This document shows positions 8,854 through 19,798 of a stretch of DNA of 64,000 bases, in pieces (position 1 is the first letter of the stretch; every line of letters starts with the position of its first letter). The stretch lies in assembly GCA_013288945.1 (NCBI GenBank), contig JABDAZ010000002.1:85182-149181 (forward strand), read 5' to 3'. The stretch comes from Bacteroidota bacterium. Its GTDB lineage: Bacteria > Bacteroidota > Bacteroidia > Chitinophagales > Chitinophagaceae. The notes under the pieces were generated by a model. That model was not told the origin of the DNA and searched no databases. It was given only the letters and a program-made list of their open reading frames with translations. The translations under genes were made by a program, and so were the position numbers.

Positions 8854-8896
8854 GCACACAACACAAGCAGCTTCCAATAAGGTAGATTAAGAAATT

Positions 8897-9481
8897 TTAT
8901 TTCTTCCGGAAATAATCTGCTTTCACTTTACTTAAAAATTCTGGCGTAACGCCAATGTACGATGCAACTAATTTTTGCGGCAAATGTTCAATCAGCATTG
9001 GGTAATGATGGCAAAATGCAGCGTAGCGTTGTTGCGCGGTTAAACTCATATTGTCTAATAAACGCTGGCGGCTTGATACCAAAGAGTTCTCGGTAATGAT
9101 TCGAAAGAAACGTTCAAACTTTGGCACATTAATAAATAATTTTTCTTCATCACTTCTTGATAATAACAAAACGTTTGTGTCTTCAATCGCATCAATATTT
9201 AAGTTGCCCGGTTTTTGAGAAATCAAACTGTACATATCTGCAATCCACCAGTCTGCCGGCGCAAATTGTAAGATGTGTTCAAACCCATTTTCATCAATCG
9301 TATAGCCGCGCAGGCAACCATTAATAACAAATACAGAATGCAAACAAATTTCATTTTCCTGTAAATAAAATTGTTTCTTCTTAAAAGCTTTTTCTTTTAA
9401 TAACGATGTAAAATATTCCGCTTCATCTTTTGTAAGCTGGATATGTTTTGAAATATTTTGTAAGATGAGTTGATAATCCAT
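8897..9481 (-). CDS. Crp/Fnr-family transcriptional regulator
   Basis: A 194-residue regulator. A cyclic-nucleotide-binding-like beta-roll covers about residues 25-120 (KAFKKKQFYLQENEIC, VFVINGCLRGYTIDENG), followed by a dimer helix. A C-terminal helix-turn-helix lies in PQKLVASYIGVTPEFLSKVK. There is no Fnr-type cysteine cluster. The ligand is not predictable, as many Bacteroidota members do not bind cAMP. The ATG at 9481 is preferred over the TTG at 9487. It is next to and codirectional with pirin and could regulate it. Confidence 0.85.
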   Translation of the reverse strand: MDYQLILQNISKHIQLTKDEAEYFTSLLKEKAFKKKQFYLQENEICLHSVFVINGCLRGYTIDENGFEHILQFAPADWWIADMYSLISQKPGNLNIDAIEDTNVLLLSRSDEEKLFINVPKFERFFRIITENSLVSSRQRLLDNMSLTAQQRYAAFCHHYPMLIEHLPQKLVASYIGVTPEFLSKVKADYFRKK

Positions 9482-9551
9482 TCGCAAAATTTATAATCCG
9501 GACATGCATTAATTTTAATTTTATTTTTTAACCCAGCATCCAATCAATGTT

Positions 9552-9598
9552 CATCTTCATTGGCGTCGCACACTTGTACGGTTGATTCTTTATTCAGC
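9552..9598 (-). repeat. Dispersed ~50-bp repeat, copy R1
   Basis: On the minus strand it begins GCTGAATAAAGAATC, contains the core GTACAAGTGTGCGACGC and ends in CAATGAAGATGA. The hemL stop codon (TAA in GAATAAAG) is inside it. The same core occurs at 11191, 14435 and 51369. Confidence 0.85.
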
Positions 9599-10879
9599 CA
9601 TTTCCTGCAAACTTTCTTCCGTTGCTTCAATCGTATAATCCAAATCTTTTTTAGTTAATGCATTATTTAAAAACCAACTCTCAAATGCAGAAGGAGGCAA
9701 ATAAATTCCTTTGCTCAGCATCGCGTGAAAATATTTTTTAAACACACCATTATTAGCAGAAGCTGCATCATCAAAATTATTAATCGCATGATCGCTGAAG
9801 TGAATACTCAGCATCGATCCAAACTGATTAATAACAAAAGGAATTTTTGAAGCAAGCAAAACTTTGTTTAATCCATCACGCAAATAAATCGTTTTTTCTT
9901 CGAGTTCGTTATAAATATTTGCGTTGTCTTTTAATATTTTTAATGTTGTGTAACCGGCAATCATTGCAATCGGGTTGCCGCTTAAAGTGCCCGCCTGGTA
10001 CACGTTTCCGAGCGGCGCGATGTGTTGCATAATTTCTTTTTTTCCACCAAAAGCGCCAACGGGCATTCCGCCGCCGATTACTTTTCCGTAAGTAACAAGG
10101 TCTGCATTAATGTTTAATTTTTGTTGCGCACCACCTTGCGATAATCGAAAACCAGTCATCACTTCATCAAAAATAAAAACGATATTTTCTTTGTCGCAAA
10201 TTTTGCGAATGCCTTCTAAAAATCCGGGTTGTGGCAAAATGCAGCCCATGTTTCCGCAAACAGGTTCTACTATTATTGCAGCAATTTCATTTTTGTTTTC
10301 AGCAACTAATTTTTCAACAGCTTCTAAATTATTATACGCGCACGTTAATGTATCATTCGCAACGCCAGCCGTAATTCCCGGAACGGTTTGAATATTTAAA
10401 GTAGCAACGCCACTTCCGGCTTTTACTAAAAAGCTATCTGCATGCCCGTGATAACAACCTTCAAATTTTATAAATTTATTTTTTCCGGTATAGCCGCGAG
10501 CGAGGCGCAGCGCGCTCATGCACGCTTCTGTGCCGCTGCTTACCATTCTTATTAAATCAACATTTGGCGCCATGCTTATTATTAATTCCGCCATTTCAAT
10601 TTCAAGTTGTGTAGGCGCGCCGTATGAGGTTGAATAGATCGCTTTATCCTGGATTGCTTTTACAACTTCTTCATGCGCGTGGCCGAGAATCATTGGACCC
10701 CACGATGCGATGTAATCAATATATTTATTTCCATCGGCATCGAACAGATATGCGCCTTTGGCTTTATTAATAAACAACGGCGTTCCGCCAACACTTTTAA
10801 ATGCACGAACGGGAGAATTTACACCACCCGGAATTGAACGTTGCGCACGCTCAAATAATATTTCACTTTGCTGGTACAT
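9590..10879 (-). CDS. hemL: Glutamate-1-semialdehyde 2,1-aminomutase
   Basis: A 429-residue class-III aminotransferase-fold enzyme that makes 5-aminolevulinate from glutamate-1-semialdehyde, the second committed step of the C5 haem route. The pyridoxal-phosphate lysine is Lys266 in TYGKVIGGGMPVGAFGG. SIPGGVNSPVRAF at the N-terminus and GTEACMSALRLARG are the usual GSAM motifs that separate it from other aminotransferases. Length is normal. It follows the YciI gene by 10 bp and is the last gene of the minus-strand hem series. Its C-terminus runs into dispersed repeat R1. Confidence 0.97.
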   Translation of the reverse strand: MYQQSEILFERAQRSIPGGVNSPVRAFKSVGGTPLFINKAKGAYLFDADGNKYIDYIASWGPMILGHAHEEVVKAIQDKAIYSTSYGAPTQLEIEMAELIISMAPNVDLIRMVSSGTEACMSALRLARGYTGKNKFIKFEGCYHGHADSFLVKAGSGVATLNIQTVPGITAGVANDTLTCAYNNLEAVEKLVAENKNEIAAIIVEPVCGNMGCILPQPGFLEGIRKICDKENIVFIFDEVMTGFRLSQGGAQQKLNINADLVTYGKVIGGGMPVGAFGGKKEIMQHIAPLGNVYQAGTLSGNPIAMIAGYTTLKILKDNANIYNELEEKTIYLRDGLNKVLLASKIPFVINQFGSMLSIHFSDHAINNFDDAASANNGVFKKYFHAMLSKGIYLPPSAFESWFLNNALTKKDLDYTIEATEESLQEMAE

Positions 10880-10889
10880 GAATTGTTTT

Positions 10890-11177
10890 TTATGAAATTA
10901 ACTGATCAATATTTTTTGCTTTCTGGCTTACATTAAATTCTGTGATGCTATATTTTGCGAGCTTATATTTATAAAACGGATCTTCTTTTATTATTGTTTG
11001 AATTATTTTTTTATTATCTGCAATGGCAATTATTATTCCGCCGCTGCGCGGAATTTTTCTTCCTGAAACTAAAAAATTTCCAGCTTTATAATATTTGTTT
11101 AAAAAAATTACATGCGCTTTCATGTGCTTGTCTATTTCTTCGAGCGAAACTTTATAAACTAAATTTATGATGAACAT
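10890..11177 (-). CDS. YciI-like protein
   Basis: A 95-residue alpha/beta protein of the YCII-related (dimeric ferredoxin-like) family: MFIINLVYKVSLEEIDKHM at the N-terminus, HVIFLNKYYKAGNFLVSGRK with the conserved His/Asp-region pattern, and ITEFNV near the end. The function of such proteins is mostly unknown. The ATG at 11177 is chosen; the longer frame to 11228 would be translated from dispersed repeat R2. It sits directly upstream of hemL, so it may be cotranscribed with it. Confidence 0.82.
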   Translation of the reverse strand: MFIINLVYKVSLEEIDKHMKAHVIFLNKYYKAGNFLVSGRKIPRSGGIIIAIADNKKIIQTIIKEDPFYKYKLAKYSITEFNVSQKAKNIDQLIS

Positions 11178-11190
11178 ATTTTTGGTTTTT

Positions 11191-11245
11191 GCTGCGTAAT
11201 GAACCGGACGTACAAGTGTGCGACGCAACGATGTTTAATAGATGC
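11191..11245 (+). repeat. Dispersed ~50-bp repeat, copy R2
   Basis: Begins GCTGCGTAATGAACC, core GTACAAGTGTGCGACGC, then AACGATGTTTAATAG. It is plus-oriented, in the gap between YciI and the TMEM175-like gene. Confidence 0.85.
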
Positions 11246-11304
11246 AATCGGCATGGTTAATAAAAATAAATTGATTAATAATTATGCTGGCGATTATAAA
11301 AATG

Positions 11305-11988
11305 TTAGTATTTCAAAACGTGTGCCTTCATCATTTCCGGATACTTTTTTTTGTAATGATTGTTTATCATTTTACTTACAAAAGGCAACAATGGAAGGCC
11401 ATAAAATGAAACCCACGGATTAATAAATGACAATAAAAAAACAACCACAAAAGCTCCGGGAATGGTGAACGAGCGAATGGTGTTGTAACGCATTAATATT
11501 TTATCGCCGGCGCCATCGCTGAGGTGATATTTGGGGTCTGCAATTATGTGCCACAACCTGTACGTCATAAAACCAGTGAGGCAAATATTGAATGTATAAA
11601 AGCCGAGCGGAACATGCGACATTAATAAAAAATAATCGCTTAAAAATGCAGAACTGAAAGGCATTAATACGACTGATAAAAGAAAAAACAAATTGGTCCA
11701 CATTAATTTTTTATTGTAATGAATGATGTAATTAAACATGCGGTGATGAACCATCCAGTACAATCCGATTACTAAAAAACTTACAATAAAACCGATGAAT
11801 TTTTGCAGCATTACTGTTAGAAAAAAATTGATAAATTCTCCATCGGTTGGCGAAGATTTTCCGGGCAGTTCGGGAATTTTTATTTCGAGTATTAATAAGG
11901 TGATTGCAATGGCAAAAACGGCATCGCTGAAGAAAGCAATGCGTTCAATTTGAAATTCTTCTTTGTGTGGATTGTGGTTTTCTTTCAC
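11305..11988 (-). CDS. TMEM175-family (DUF1211) potassium channel-like membrane protein
   Basis: A 227-residue protein with about six hydrophobic helices. The first helix carries RIAFFSDAVFAIAITLLILE, which fits the conserved FSD-type selectivity helix of the TMEM175/DUF1211 family. Bacterial members form tetrameric K+ channels. It lies between hemB and the YciI-hemL pair, 28 bp downstream of hemB, in the same direction. No functional link to haem is evident. Confidence 0.85.
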   Translation of the reverse strand: MKENHNPHKEEFQIERIAFFSDAVFAIAITLLILEIKIPELPGKSSPTDGEFINFFLTVMLQKFIGFIVSFLVIGLYWMVHHRMFNYIIHYNKKLMWTNLFFLLSVVLMPFSSAFLSDYFLLMSHVPLGFYTFNICLTGFMTYRLWHIIADPKYHLSDGAGDKILMRYNTIRSFTIPGAFVVVFLLSFINPWVSFYGLPLLPFVSKMINNHYKKKYPEMMKAHVLKY

Positions 11989-12016
11989 CTAAAAAATTTT
12001 GGTAAAAGTAATAATT

Positions 12017-13373
<1,357 letters not shown>

Positions 13374-13426
13374 GGAAAAGATAAATGGTTAATATGCATA
13401 TTACAATTTTTAAAGAAAAGAACATA

Positions 13427-13464
13427 CAAAAAATCAGACATCAGACATCATCAAATCAGACATT
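13427..13464. repeat. Inverted-repeat arm of S23 element B (hemF side)
   Basis: On the minus strand this reads AATGTCTGATTTGATG, then ATGTCTGATGTCTGATTTT. Its last 18 bases match the other arm almost exactly. The hemF stop TGA (13456-13458) and its last two codons are inside it. Confidence 0.82.
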
Positions 13465-14397
13465 AATCCAATCAACAGGCTTCAAACAAACCTGCAACAA
13501 CCTTTCTTCTTCACTATTTTTTTCCGGTTGATAATCGTATTCAAAACGCACTGTTGGTGGAAGGCTCATTAATATACTTTCCGTTCTGCCATTGGTTTTC
13601 AGGCCGAATAAGGTGCCGCGATCATGCACTAAATTAAACTCAACATATCTTCCTCTTCTTATTTCCTGCCAATATTTATTGGCTGTTGTGTAAGTTGTAT
13701 TTTTTCTTCTTTCAACAATCGGAATATATGCATTAATAAATGCATCGCCGCAAGCCTTTCCTAAGTTGAACCAAAAATTTAAATCTCGTTTTTCAGTTGG
13801 CTTTTTATGATCGTAAAATATGCCGCCAATGCCACGCATCTCATTATTGCGATGTGTGTTCCTGAAATATTCGTCACAGGTTTTTTTAAAGTCAGCATAA
13901 AAATTTTCATCAAAACCATCACACACATTTTTATACGTTTGATGAAAATGGCTTGCATCTTCTTCAAACAAATAATACGGCGTTAAATCTGTGCCGCCGC
14001 CAAACCAGCGATCAACCACTTTATCATTTTCATACAATTCAAAATATCTGTAATTGCAATGCACCGTTGGCACAAAAGGATTAATTGGATGAAGCACCAA
14101 ACTCAACCCGCAGGCAAACCATTTTTCGCCGCTTAGTTGTAATTGTTTGCGCATATTATCGGTAACATCTCCAAAAACAATCGACGTATTAACGCCACCT
14201 TTTTCAAACACATTTCCATTAGCAATCACGCGCGTTTTTCCGCCGCCACCTTCTTGCCTTTCCCAATTATCTTCCACAAATTTTGCTTTGCCATCAACAT
14301 CTTCCAACGCTTTGCAAATCCTATCCTGCAAGCCATGAATATATTCAATCCATTCTTCGCGAAATGTTTTTGATGTTGTATGAATTTGCGCGTTCAT
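13456..14397 (-). CDS. hemF: Oxygen-dependent coproporphyrinogen III oxidase
   Basis: A 313-residue enzyme that oxidatively decarboxylates coproporphyrinogen III to protoporphyrinogen IX using O2. Family motifs are clear: RVIANGNVFEKGGVN, HPINPFVPTVHCNYRYFE, WFGGGTDLTPYYL, and RGRYVEFNLVHDRGT with FGLKTNGRTESILMSLPP. Use of HemF implies aerobic haem synthesis. The last two codons and the stop are contributed by the S23 element repeat. It lies between hemE (upstream) and S23/hemB (downstream), codirectional. Confidence 0.97.
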   Translation of the reverse strand: MNAQIHTTSKTFREEWIEYIHGLQDRICKALEDVDGKAKFVEDNWERQEGGGGKTRVIANGNVFEKGGVNTSIVFGDVTDNMRKQLQLSGEKWFACGLSLVLHPINPFVPTVHCNYRYFELYENDKVVDRWFGGGTDLTPYYLFEEDASHFHQTYKNVCDGFDENFYADFKKTCDEYFRNTHRNNEMRGIGGIFYDHKKPTEKRDLNFWFNLGKACGDAFINAYIPIVERRKNTTYTTANKYWQEIRRGRYVEFNLVHDRGTLFGLKTNGRTESILMSLPPTVRFEYDYQPEKNSEEERLLQVCLKPVDWINV

Positions 14398-14434
14398 ATG
14401 TCGATGATAAATTTTGTACTGAGCTGAGTACTTC

Positions 14435-14485
14435 TATTAAGCATCCGTTGCGTCGCACTCTTGTACGTTTAGTTCTTTATTCAGC
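14435..14485 (-). repeat. Dispersed ~50-bp repeat, copy R3
   Basis: Minus orientation: GCTGAATAAAGAACT, core GTACAAGAGTGCGACGC, then AACGGATGCTTAATAG. It lies in the 182-bp hemF-hemE gap. Confidence 0.87.
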
Positions 14486-14507
14486 ATTGTTTGAACTATG
14501 ATTATTT

Positions 14508-14584
14508 TGATTTGTGTGATTAATATGATTTAAAACATCAGCGTTTTAATTTTATTAATGATCACAAAAATCAAATCAATTATC
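14508..14584. repeat. Heptamer-type inverted repeat at the hemE 3' end
   Basis: The left arm is TTGATTTGTGTGATTAATA; the right arm on the minus strand is TTGATTTGATTTTTGTGATC, ending ATTAAAAC like the left one. A few gaps are needed to align them. The hemE stop codon (14580-14582) is at the right edge. It may also act as a terminator-like hairpin. Confidence 0.6.
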
Positions 14585-15614
14585 CAAGGTTATAGTTCCT
14601 GACAGTGTCCACAAATGCCTTCGCATGATCAACCGGAACATTTGGTAAAATGCCATGGCCAAGATTGGCAATATAATTTCCTTTGCCAAAACCTTTCAGC
14701 ATGTGCTTCACTTCTTTTTCAATCACAGGAATGGGCGATAATAATTTTGCAGGATCAAAATTTCCTTGCAAAATAATATTGTTGCCCGCGAATTTTCTTG
14801 CTACTTCAGGTTCAATGCACCAATCAATGCCAAGTCCGTGAGCGCCAGTCGCAGCCATGCTTTCAAGCGAATGCCATGCGCCTTTTGCAAAAATTATTAC
14901 CAGCGTTTCATCTTTCAAAGCATCAACAATCTGCCTGATATATTTCAACGAAATATTTTCAAAATCATCTTTGCTTAATAATCCGCCCCAGCTATCAAAA
15001 ATTTGAACCGTATCAACTCCGGCTTTCACTTGTGCTTTTAAATAAGCAATGGTTGTGTCCGTAATCATCTGCAACAATTGATGCGCGAGCTCAGGTTGCG
15101 TGTAACAAAATGCTTTTGCTTCATCAAAAGTTTTGCTGCCTTTTCCTTGCACCATATAACATAAAATTGTCCACGGCGCACCAGCAAAACCTATTAATGG
15201 AACGCGATCATTTAATTCCTGTTTCGTTAATTTAATCGCATCAAAAACATATTGCAAAGTTTCATGCACATCAGGAACACGGATTCTTTTTAAATCATTT
15301 TTTGTTTTGATTGGCTCAGGCAAAATCGGCCCTTTGCTTTCTATCAATTGCACTTCCAAACCCATCGCCTGTGGCACAACAAGAATATCAGAAAATAAAA
15401 TTGCGGCATCAACGCCAATAATATCAATCGGCTGTATTGTAATGGCAGCGGCCAGTTCAGGCGTTTGCACGCGTTCAAAAAATCCGTATTTTTCGCGCAG
15501 CTGCATGTATTGTGGCAAATATCTTCCGGCCTGGCGCATCATCCAAACAGGAACGCGTTCCGTTGTTTCACCACGTAATGTCCTTAATAATAAATCGTTT
15601 TTTAATGCGCTCAT
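14580..15614 (-). CDS. hemE: Uroporphyrinogen decarboxylase
   Basis: A 344-residue enzyme that removes four acetate carboxyls from uroporphyrinogen III. The N-terminal signature [17 protein letters not shown] and the [17 protein letters not shown] and NLGHGILP motifs are present. The ATG at 15614 ([16 protein letters not shown]) is chosen. The longer frame to 15659 would translate the heptamer repeat between hemD and hemE (residues [11 protein letters not shown]), which is not family sequence. It is downstream of hemD with a 19-bp gap occupied by the repeat. Confidence 0.97.
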   Translation of the reverse strand: MSALKNDLLLRTLRGETTERVPVWMMRQAGRYLPQYMQLREKYGFFERVQTPELAAAITIQPIDIIGVDAAILFSDILVVPQAMGLEVQLIESKGPILPEPIKTKNDLKRIRVPDVHETLQYVFDAIKLTKQELNDRVPLIGFAGAPWTILCYMVQGKGSKTFDEAKAFCYTQPELAHQLLQMITDTTIAYLKAQVKAGVDTVQIFDSWGGLLSKDDFENISLKYIRQIVDALKDETLVIIFAKGAWHSLESMAATGAHGLGIDWCIEPEVARKFAGNNIILQGNFDPAKLLSPIPVIEKEVKHMLKGFGKGNYIANLGHGILPNVPVDHAKAFVDTVRNYNLG

Positions 15615-15618
15615 AATT

Positions 15619-15646
15619 GTGAATGGTGAATGATCAATGGTGAATA
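15619..15646. repeat. Single heptamer-phased arm between hemD and hemE
   Basis: Units GTGAATG, GTGAATG, ATCAATG, GTGAATA, the same word as at 652, 6601 and 60794. No second arm is present. The last residues of HemD (PIHH) and its stop are read from it on the minus strand. Confidence 0.75.
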
Positions 15647-16353
15647 GGGTTTGTTTCAAAAAAGTGTATTGCTTGTTCTGCCAACATTTTTTTTGAAGGT
15701 TGCTGCGCGATAATAATTTTATTATCAGTATATTTTTTTATTTCATTTGCAGTTGTATTTCCAATAGCAAATAAAATAGTTTGATTGTTTATTTTATTAA
15801 CAACAAAAAAACTTTCAACTGCACTCGGGCTATAAAAAATAATTGCATCATAATCATTATCGATTTGATGTGATAATGCAATTGTTTTATACACTTCAAT
15901 TTCTTTTACATTAATATTTTCGTTCAATAATTTTTCTGGCAATTCTTCCCGACGTTGATCGCCGCAAAAGAAAATAATTTCTGAAATATTTTTTTCATTA
16001 ATAATAACATCGGCTAAAGTGCTTGCTGAGTCTGCTTTTCCAGCGATCGAATTTTCTCCAAAATATTTTATTATTAATGCCTGCGTTGCATGCCCGATGC
16101 AAAAAAATTTCCAATCTGGTTTAATATTATTTAAATAAAAAACAACTGCATCCACTGCATTCATGCTTGTAAAAACAATTGTTGATTTTGTTTTAGAGAA
16201 ATTAATAATATTTTCTTTCAGCGAATCATTATTAATAATTTCTGTTTCAATAAATGAAACGCAATCAATAAAAATATTTTGTTCAGCAGCTTTATTAATA
16301 AGCGATTGATCGAGCGGGCGCGTAGATAATATGTTTATTTTATTTTGCTGCAT
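15634..16353 (-). CDS. hemD: Uroporphyrinogen-III synthase
   Basis: About 239 residues. It is the poorly conserved cyclase that inverts ring D of hydroxymethylbilane. It has the two-domain Rossmann-like pattern ([18 protein letters not shown] at the start, [35 protein letters not shown] with IGNTTANEI). Identity rests on these motifs and on position directly after hemC, which it overlaps by about 14 bp. The ATG at 16353 or at 16365 could be used. Its C-terminal PIHH comes from repeat sequence. Confidence 0.9.
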   Translation of the reverse strand: MQQNKINILSTRPLDQSLINKAAEQNIFIDCVSFIETEIINNDSLKENIINFSKTKSTIVFTSMNAVDAVVFYLNNIKPDWKFFCIGHATQALIIKYFGENSIAGKADSASTLADVIINEKNISEIIFFCGDQRREELPEKLLNENINVKEIEVYKTIALSHQIDNDYDAIIFYSPSAVESFFVVNKINNQTILFAIGNTTANEIKKYTDNKIIIAQQPSKKMLAEQAIHFFETNPIHH

Positions 16354-17263
16354 GTTGAATTTCATCAGCTATTTGTCGGCCGCCATTTTCGAGTAATTCT
16401 TGGGCAGAAGTTTTACCAATAAAAGTTGCCATTTCTACCGGCAATACTTTTTCTATCTCAACTTTTTTTATTCCATCAACAGATAAAATATTTCCCCTAA
16501 AAAATAATTCATCGTCTTCAATTTCCGCCAAAGCGCTTATTGGTGTTGAGCATCCGCCCATTAATGTTTTTAAAAAATCGCGTTCAATTTTTGTACATAG
16601 CGCTGTATTTGCATCATTAAAAAAATGGCATGCATCAAAACAAAAATCATCTTCATCGCGACAAACAACCATTATCGCACCTTGCGCCGGCGCGGGCAAC
16701 ATCCAATCCAATTCAACAGAATTTTGCGGACGAAGATTTATTCTTTCCAAACCTGCTGCTGCAAAAATTGCTGCATCCCAATTTTCTGTTTGTAATTTTT
16801 TTAATCGCGTATTTACATTGCCACGCAAATTATGCAATTGATGTTGCGGGTATTTATGCAGCCATTGCGCTTTTCTCCTGATGCTGCTTGTTGCAATGTT
16901 TGCGATATAATTTTCTTTGGATAAAAATGTTTTATCAGTTTTAAAAACACATAAATCTTTATAAGAAGCTCTTTTTAAAACTGCGGCCTGCTTAATGCCA
17001 ATCGGCAAATGCGTTGGCACATCTTTCATCGAATGGACGGCAATATCGATGTTGTGATTAAGCAATGCAATGTCGAGGCTTTTTGTAAAAATTCCTTGTA
17101 CGCCCATTTCATACAAAGGCGTTTTTAAATCAATATCGCCTTCGCTTTTTATAAAAATTAATTCGGAAGAAAAATTGTGTTGTGCGAGCAAATCCTTAAC
17201 CAGCGTGGCTTGCCACACGGCAAGTTGGCTTTCTCTTGTTCCAATCCTGATGGTTCTTTGCAT
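16340..17263 (-). CDS. hemC: Hydroxymethylbilane synthase (porphobilinogen deaminase)
   Basis: A 307-residue enzyme polymerising four porphobilinogens. RIGTRESQLAVWQA at the N-terminus, HSMKDVPTHLP, ATSSIRRKAQW and the cofactor-attachment cysteine Cys238 in MGGCSTPISA are all present. The dipyrromethane cofactor site is intact. hemA is 6 bp upstream and hemD overlaps downstream, so hemA-hemC-hemD-hemE form a tight unit. Confidence 0.97.
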   Translation of the reverse strand: MQRTIRIGTRESQLAVWQATLVKDLLAQHNFSSELIFIKSEGDIDLKTPLYEMGVQGIFTKSLDIALLNHNIDIAVHSMKDVPTHLPIGIKQAAVLKRASYKDLCVFKTDKTFLSKENYIANIATSSIRRKAQWLHKYPQHQLHNLRGNVNTRLKKLQTENWDAAIFAAAGLERINLRPQNSVELDWMLPAPAQGAIMVVCRDEDDFCFDACHFFNDANTALCTKIERDFLKTLMGGCSTPISALAEIEDDELFFRGNILSVDGIKKVEIEKVLPVEMATFIGKTSAQELLENGGRQIADEIQHAAK

Positions 17264-17269
17264 GATTTA

Positions 17270-18514
17270 TTAATTGGCGCCACATGCAATATAATCATTA
17301 ATGGCTTCTATATAATGGCAACCGCGCTGGTTTTTGTTGCGCATTTTCAACGCCATTACATTAATAACTTTCTGAATTTTTTCGTCGTTATTATTGATGG
17401 GTAACTGTGCAGAAATATTTTGAAAAGTATAATTAGAAAATAATTTGCAAGAATTCATTTCCTGTAATTTATATTTTACGGCTGTTAATACAGGCACGTT
17501 TTTGCGCATTTCCTGCCAGGCTAAAAGTTCATCGATATGTTCTTTAATAATTGCTTTTGCTTTTGGCACTTCTGCTTCGCGTTTTTGTAATGTTTCATCT
17601 TTCATTTTAGAAAGTTCATCCACATTAATCAACGTTACATTTGATAATTCCTGCGCTTCTTTTTCTACGTTATAAGGAATAGAAAGATCAATAATTAATT
17701 TATCGCCGCTGTTTTCCAAATGCGATTTTAATATTGTTGGATCAGTTGCATTTGTGGCAACTAAAATTACCGTTGAATTTTTTATATGAAACGCCAAGTC
17801 ATTAATCGGCGCATGCTTCAAACCCAGTTCAGCAGCGAGTTCTGCGGCTTTTTGTTGTGTGCGGTTTATTAATGTAATATTTTTAGTTTGCAAATAATCG
17901 ACTAAATTTTTACATGTATTTTTTCCAATTTTTCCGGTGCCCAACAACAAAATATTTTTACCGGTAAAGTCTGAAATTTTTTCTTTTATATATTGAACTG
18001 CAGCAAAAGAAACAGAAACAGTTCCCCCGCTTAATGCAGTTTTATTTTTTATTTCTTTAGATGATTGTAATACACAATTAACCAATCTTTCTAAAAAAGA
18101 TCCAATGCTGTTTTTTTCTTTTGAAAATTTTACGGCTTGTTTTATTTGCCCTACAATTTCATAATCTCCCAAAATTTGGGAATCAAGCCCGGCGCCAACA
18201 TTGAACAAATGTTTTATTGCTGCAAGATTATTTTTTGTATAAGAAAGCTCAACAAATTTTTCTTTAATAGCCGGCGCCTGCGAACAAGTTAAGTTAATAA
18301 GAAGTGATGCATCTTCTGCAAAACCATAAATTTCTGTACGGTTGCAGGTGGATAAGATAAACAATTCATTAATGCCAAATGATGGTGCAAGCTGCAAAAT
18401 CTTTTCATAATGCTCATTGCTGATGGCGAATAAACCCCTGACAGAAGCATCGGTTTTTTTATAGTTGATGCCAACTACAAAAAATTTTGAAAGGTCAGTA
18501 GATTTATTATTCAT
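17270..18514 (-). CDS. hemA: Glutamyl-tRNA reductase
   Basis: A 414-residue enzyme, the first committed step of the C5 pathway. The catalytic cysteine is Cys57 in STCNRTEIYG. The NADPH motif is in LLLGTGKIGKNT, and the spinal helix and dimerisation domain occupy the C-terminal third. It is first in the minus-strand hem operon, divergent from hemH across a 219-bp gap with a -7 element at 18542-18549. Regulation by haem-dependent proteolysis, known in enterobacteria, cannot be judged here. Confidence 0.97.
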   Translation of the reverse strand: MNNKSTDLSKFFVVGINYKKTDASVRGLFAISNEHYEKILQLAPSFGINELFILSTCNRTEIYGFAEDASLLINLTCSQAPAIKEKFVELSYTKNNLAAIKHLFNVGAGLDSQILGDYEIVGQIKQAVKFSKEKNSIGSFLERLVNCVLQSSKEIKNKTALSGGTVSVSFAAVQYIKEKISDFTGKNILLLGTGKIGKNTCKNLVDYLQTKNITLINRTQQKAAELAAELGLKHAPINDLAFHIKNSTVILVATNATDPTILKSHLENSGDKLIIDLSIPYNVEKEAQELSNVTLINVDELSKMKDETLQKREAEVPKAKAIIKEHIDELLAWQEMRKNVPVLTAVKYKLQEMNSCKLFSNYTFQNISAQLPINNNDEKIQKVINVMALKMRNKNQRGCHYIEAINDYIACGAN

Positions 18515-18541
18515 TCGATTCTTGTTTCAGATTTACCTACG

Positions 18542-18549
18542 CAAAAGTA
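18542..18549 (-). promoter_or_regulatory. -7 promoter element TACTTTTG for the hemA operon
   Basis: TACTTTTG on the minus strand fits TAnnTTTG and lies 28 bp upstream of the hemA ATG. No clear -33 element. Confidence 0.55.
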
Positions 18550-18733
18550 ATGGGAGAGGTTTTTATTAAAGTATTTTTTGTGTCATAGCATTGTCATTTA
18601 TAAGCATGATTTCAATCCATGATCGTAATCATCAAAAAATAATAAATCTATTAATAAAAATTGCCATAATAAACCGCGTTGCCAATGAACTTTTTGCGGT
18701 AGATGTAGTTATTTTTACATCTCATCTATAAAT

Positions 18734-19786
18734 ATGGCAATAGAAAAAAAGCGCGGTATTATATTAATGAATCTTGGTTCGCCAGATTCCACAGAAGTAA
18801 AAGACGTGCGCAATTACCTGATGGATTTTTTAATGGATGGCCGCGTGATTGATTATCCATATTTGTTTCGCAAAATATTGGTTGGCGGAATTATTGTGCC
18901 AACGCGCGCGCCAAAATCTGCGGAAGCGTATAAAACTATCTGGACAAAAGAAGGATCTCCATTAATCGTTTTTACCAAACAATTACAAAAAGCGTTGCAA
19001 TTAAAAGTTGATGAATCGGTAGAGGTTGCGATGCGTTACGGCAATCCTTCAATGGAATTGGCGTATGAAAATTTATTAAAAAGAAATCCTGGTTTGGATG
19101 AAGTAATTGCCATTCCATTATATCCGCATTATGCCATGTCATCTTACGAAACTGCGGTTGAATATGCGCAGGAAATTTATGCGAAGAAAAAATATACTTT
19201 CAAATTAAATTTTATTAAGCCTTATTACAACGAAGAAAATTATATTAATGCGCTGTCAGAAAATATGCGCTCCTATTTACAACAGGATTTTGATCATTTA
19301 TTATTCAGTTATCACGGCGTTCCGGGAAGGCATTTAAAAAAAAGTGATCCAACAAAAAATCATTGCTTAACAGTAAATAATTGTTGCAATGTTGCTTCGG
19401 TTGCACATTCAACCTGTTATCGCCACCAGGTTTTTACAACCACAAATTTGGTTACGCAAAAATTAAATATTCCGAAAGATAAATTCAGTGTTTCGTTTCA
19501 ATCGCGTTTGGGCAAAGGCTGGCTGCAACCTTTTACAGACATACGTTTGGAAGAAATGCCGAAGGAAGGGATTAAGAAATTATTAATCGTTTGCCCCGCA
19601 TTTGTAAGCGATTGTTTAGAAACTTTAGAAGAAATTGCTGAGCGCGGTAAAGAAAGTTTTATCGGCGCCGGCGGCGAAAGTTATACAATGATTCCATGTT
19701 TAAATACAAACCCGCTTTGGGTTGATACGCTTAAAAAATGGATTAACGATTATGCCAGCGGAAACAATGAAATGCTTTTGACTTAA
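18734..19786 (+). CDS. hemH: Ferrochelatase
   Basis: A 350-residue enzyme that inserts Fe(II) into protoporphyrin IX. KRGIILMNLGSPDS at the N-terminus, FSYHGVPGRHLKKSDP with the catalytic His, and VCPAFVSDCLETLEEI with the conserved Glu/His region are seen. HCL...NCCNVA and HSTC offer cysteines that could hold an Fe-S cluster as in some ferrochelatases, but this is uncertain. It is divergent from hemA and 12 bp upstream of hemJ, with which it probably forms an operon. Confidence 0.97.
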   Translation: MAIEKKRGIILMNLGSPDSTEVKDVRNYLMDFLMDGRVIDYPYLFRKILVGGIIVPTRAPKSAEAYKTIWTKEGSPLIVFTKQLQKALQLKVDESVEVAMRYGNPSMELAYENLLKRNPGLDEVIAIPLYPHYAMSSYETAVEYAQEIYAKKKYTFKLNFIKPYYNEENYINALSENMRSYLQQDFDHLLFSYHGVPGRHLKKSDPTKNHCLTVNNCCNVASVAHSTCYRHQVFTTTNLVTQKLNIPKDKFSVSFQSRLGKGWLQPFTDIRLEEMPKEGIKKLLIVCPAFVSDCLETLEEIAERGKESFIGAGGESYTMIPCLNTNPLWVDTLKKWINDYASGNNEMLLT

Positions 19787-19798
19787 TCATTAATAAAA

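Noticed and set aside
8827..8877. N-terminal extension of pirin (MEAACVVCYFC...)
   Set aside because: It contains the -7 promoter element and has no counterpart in pirins.
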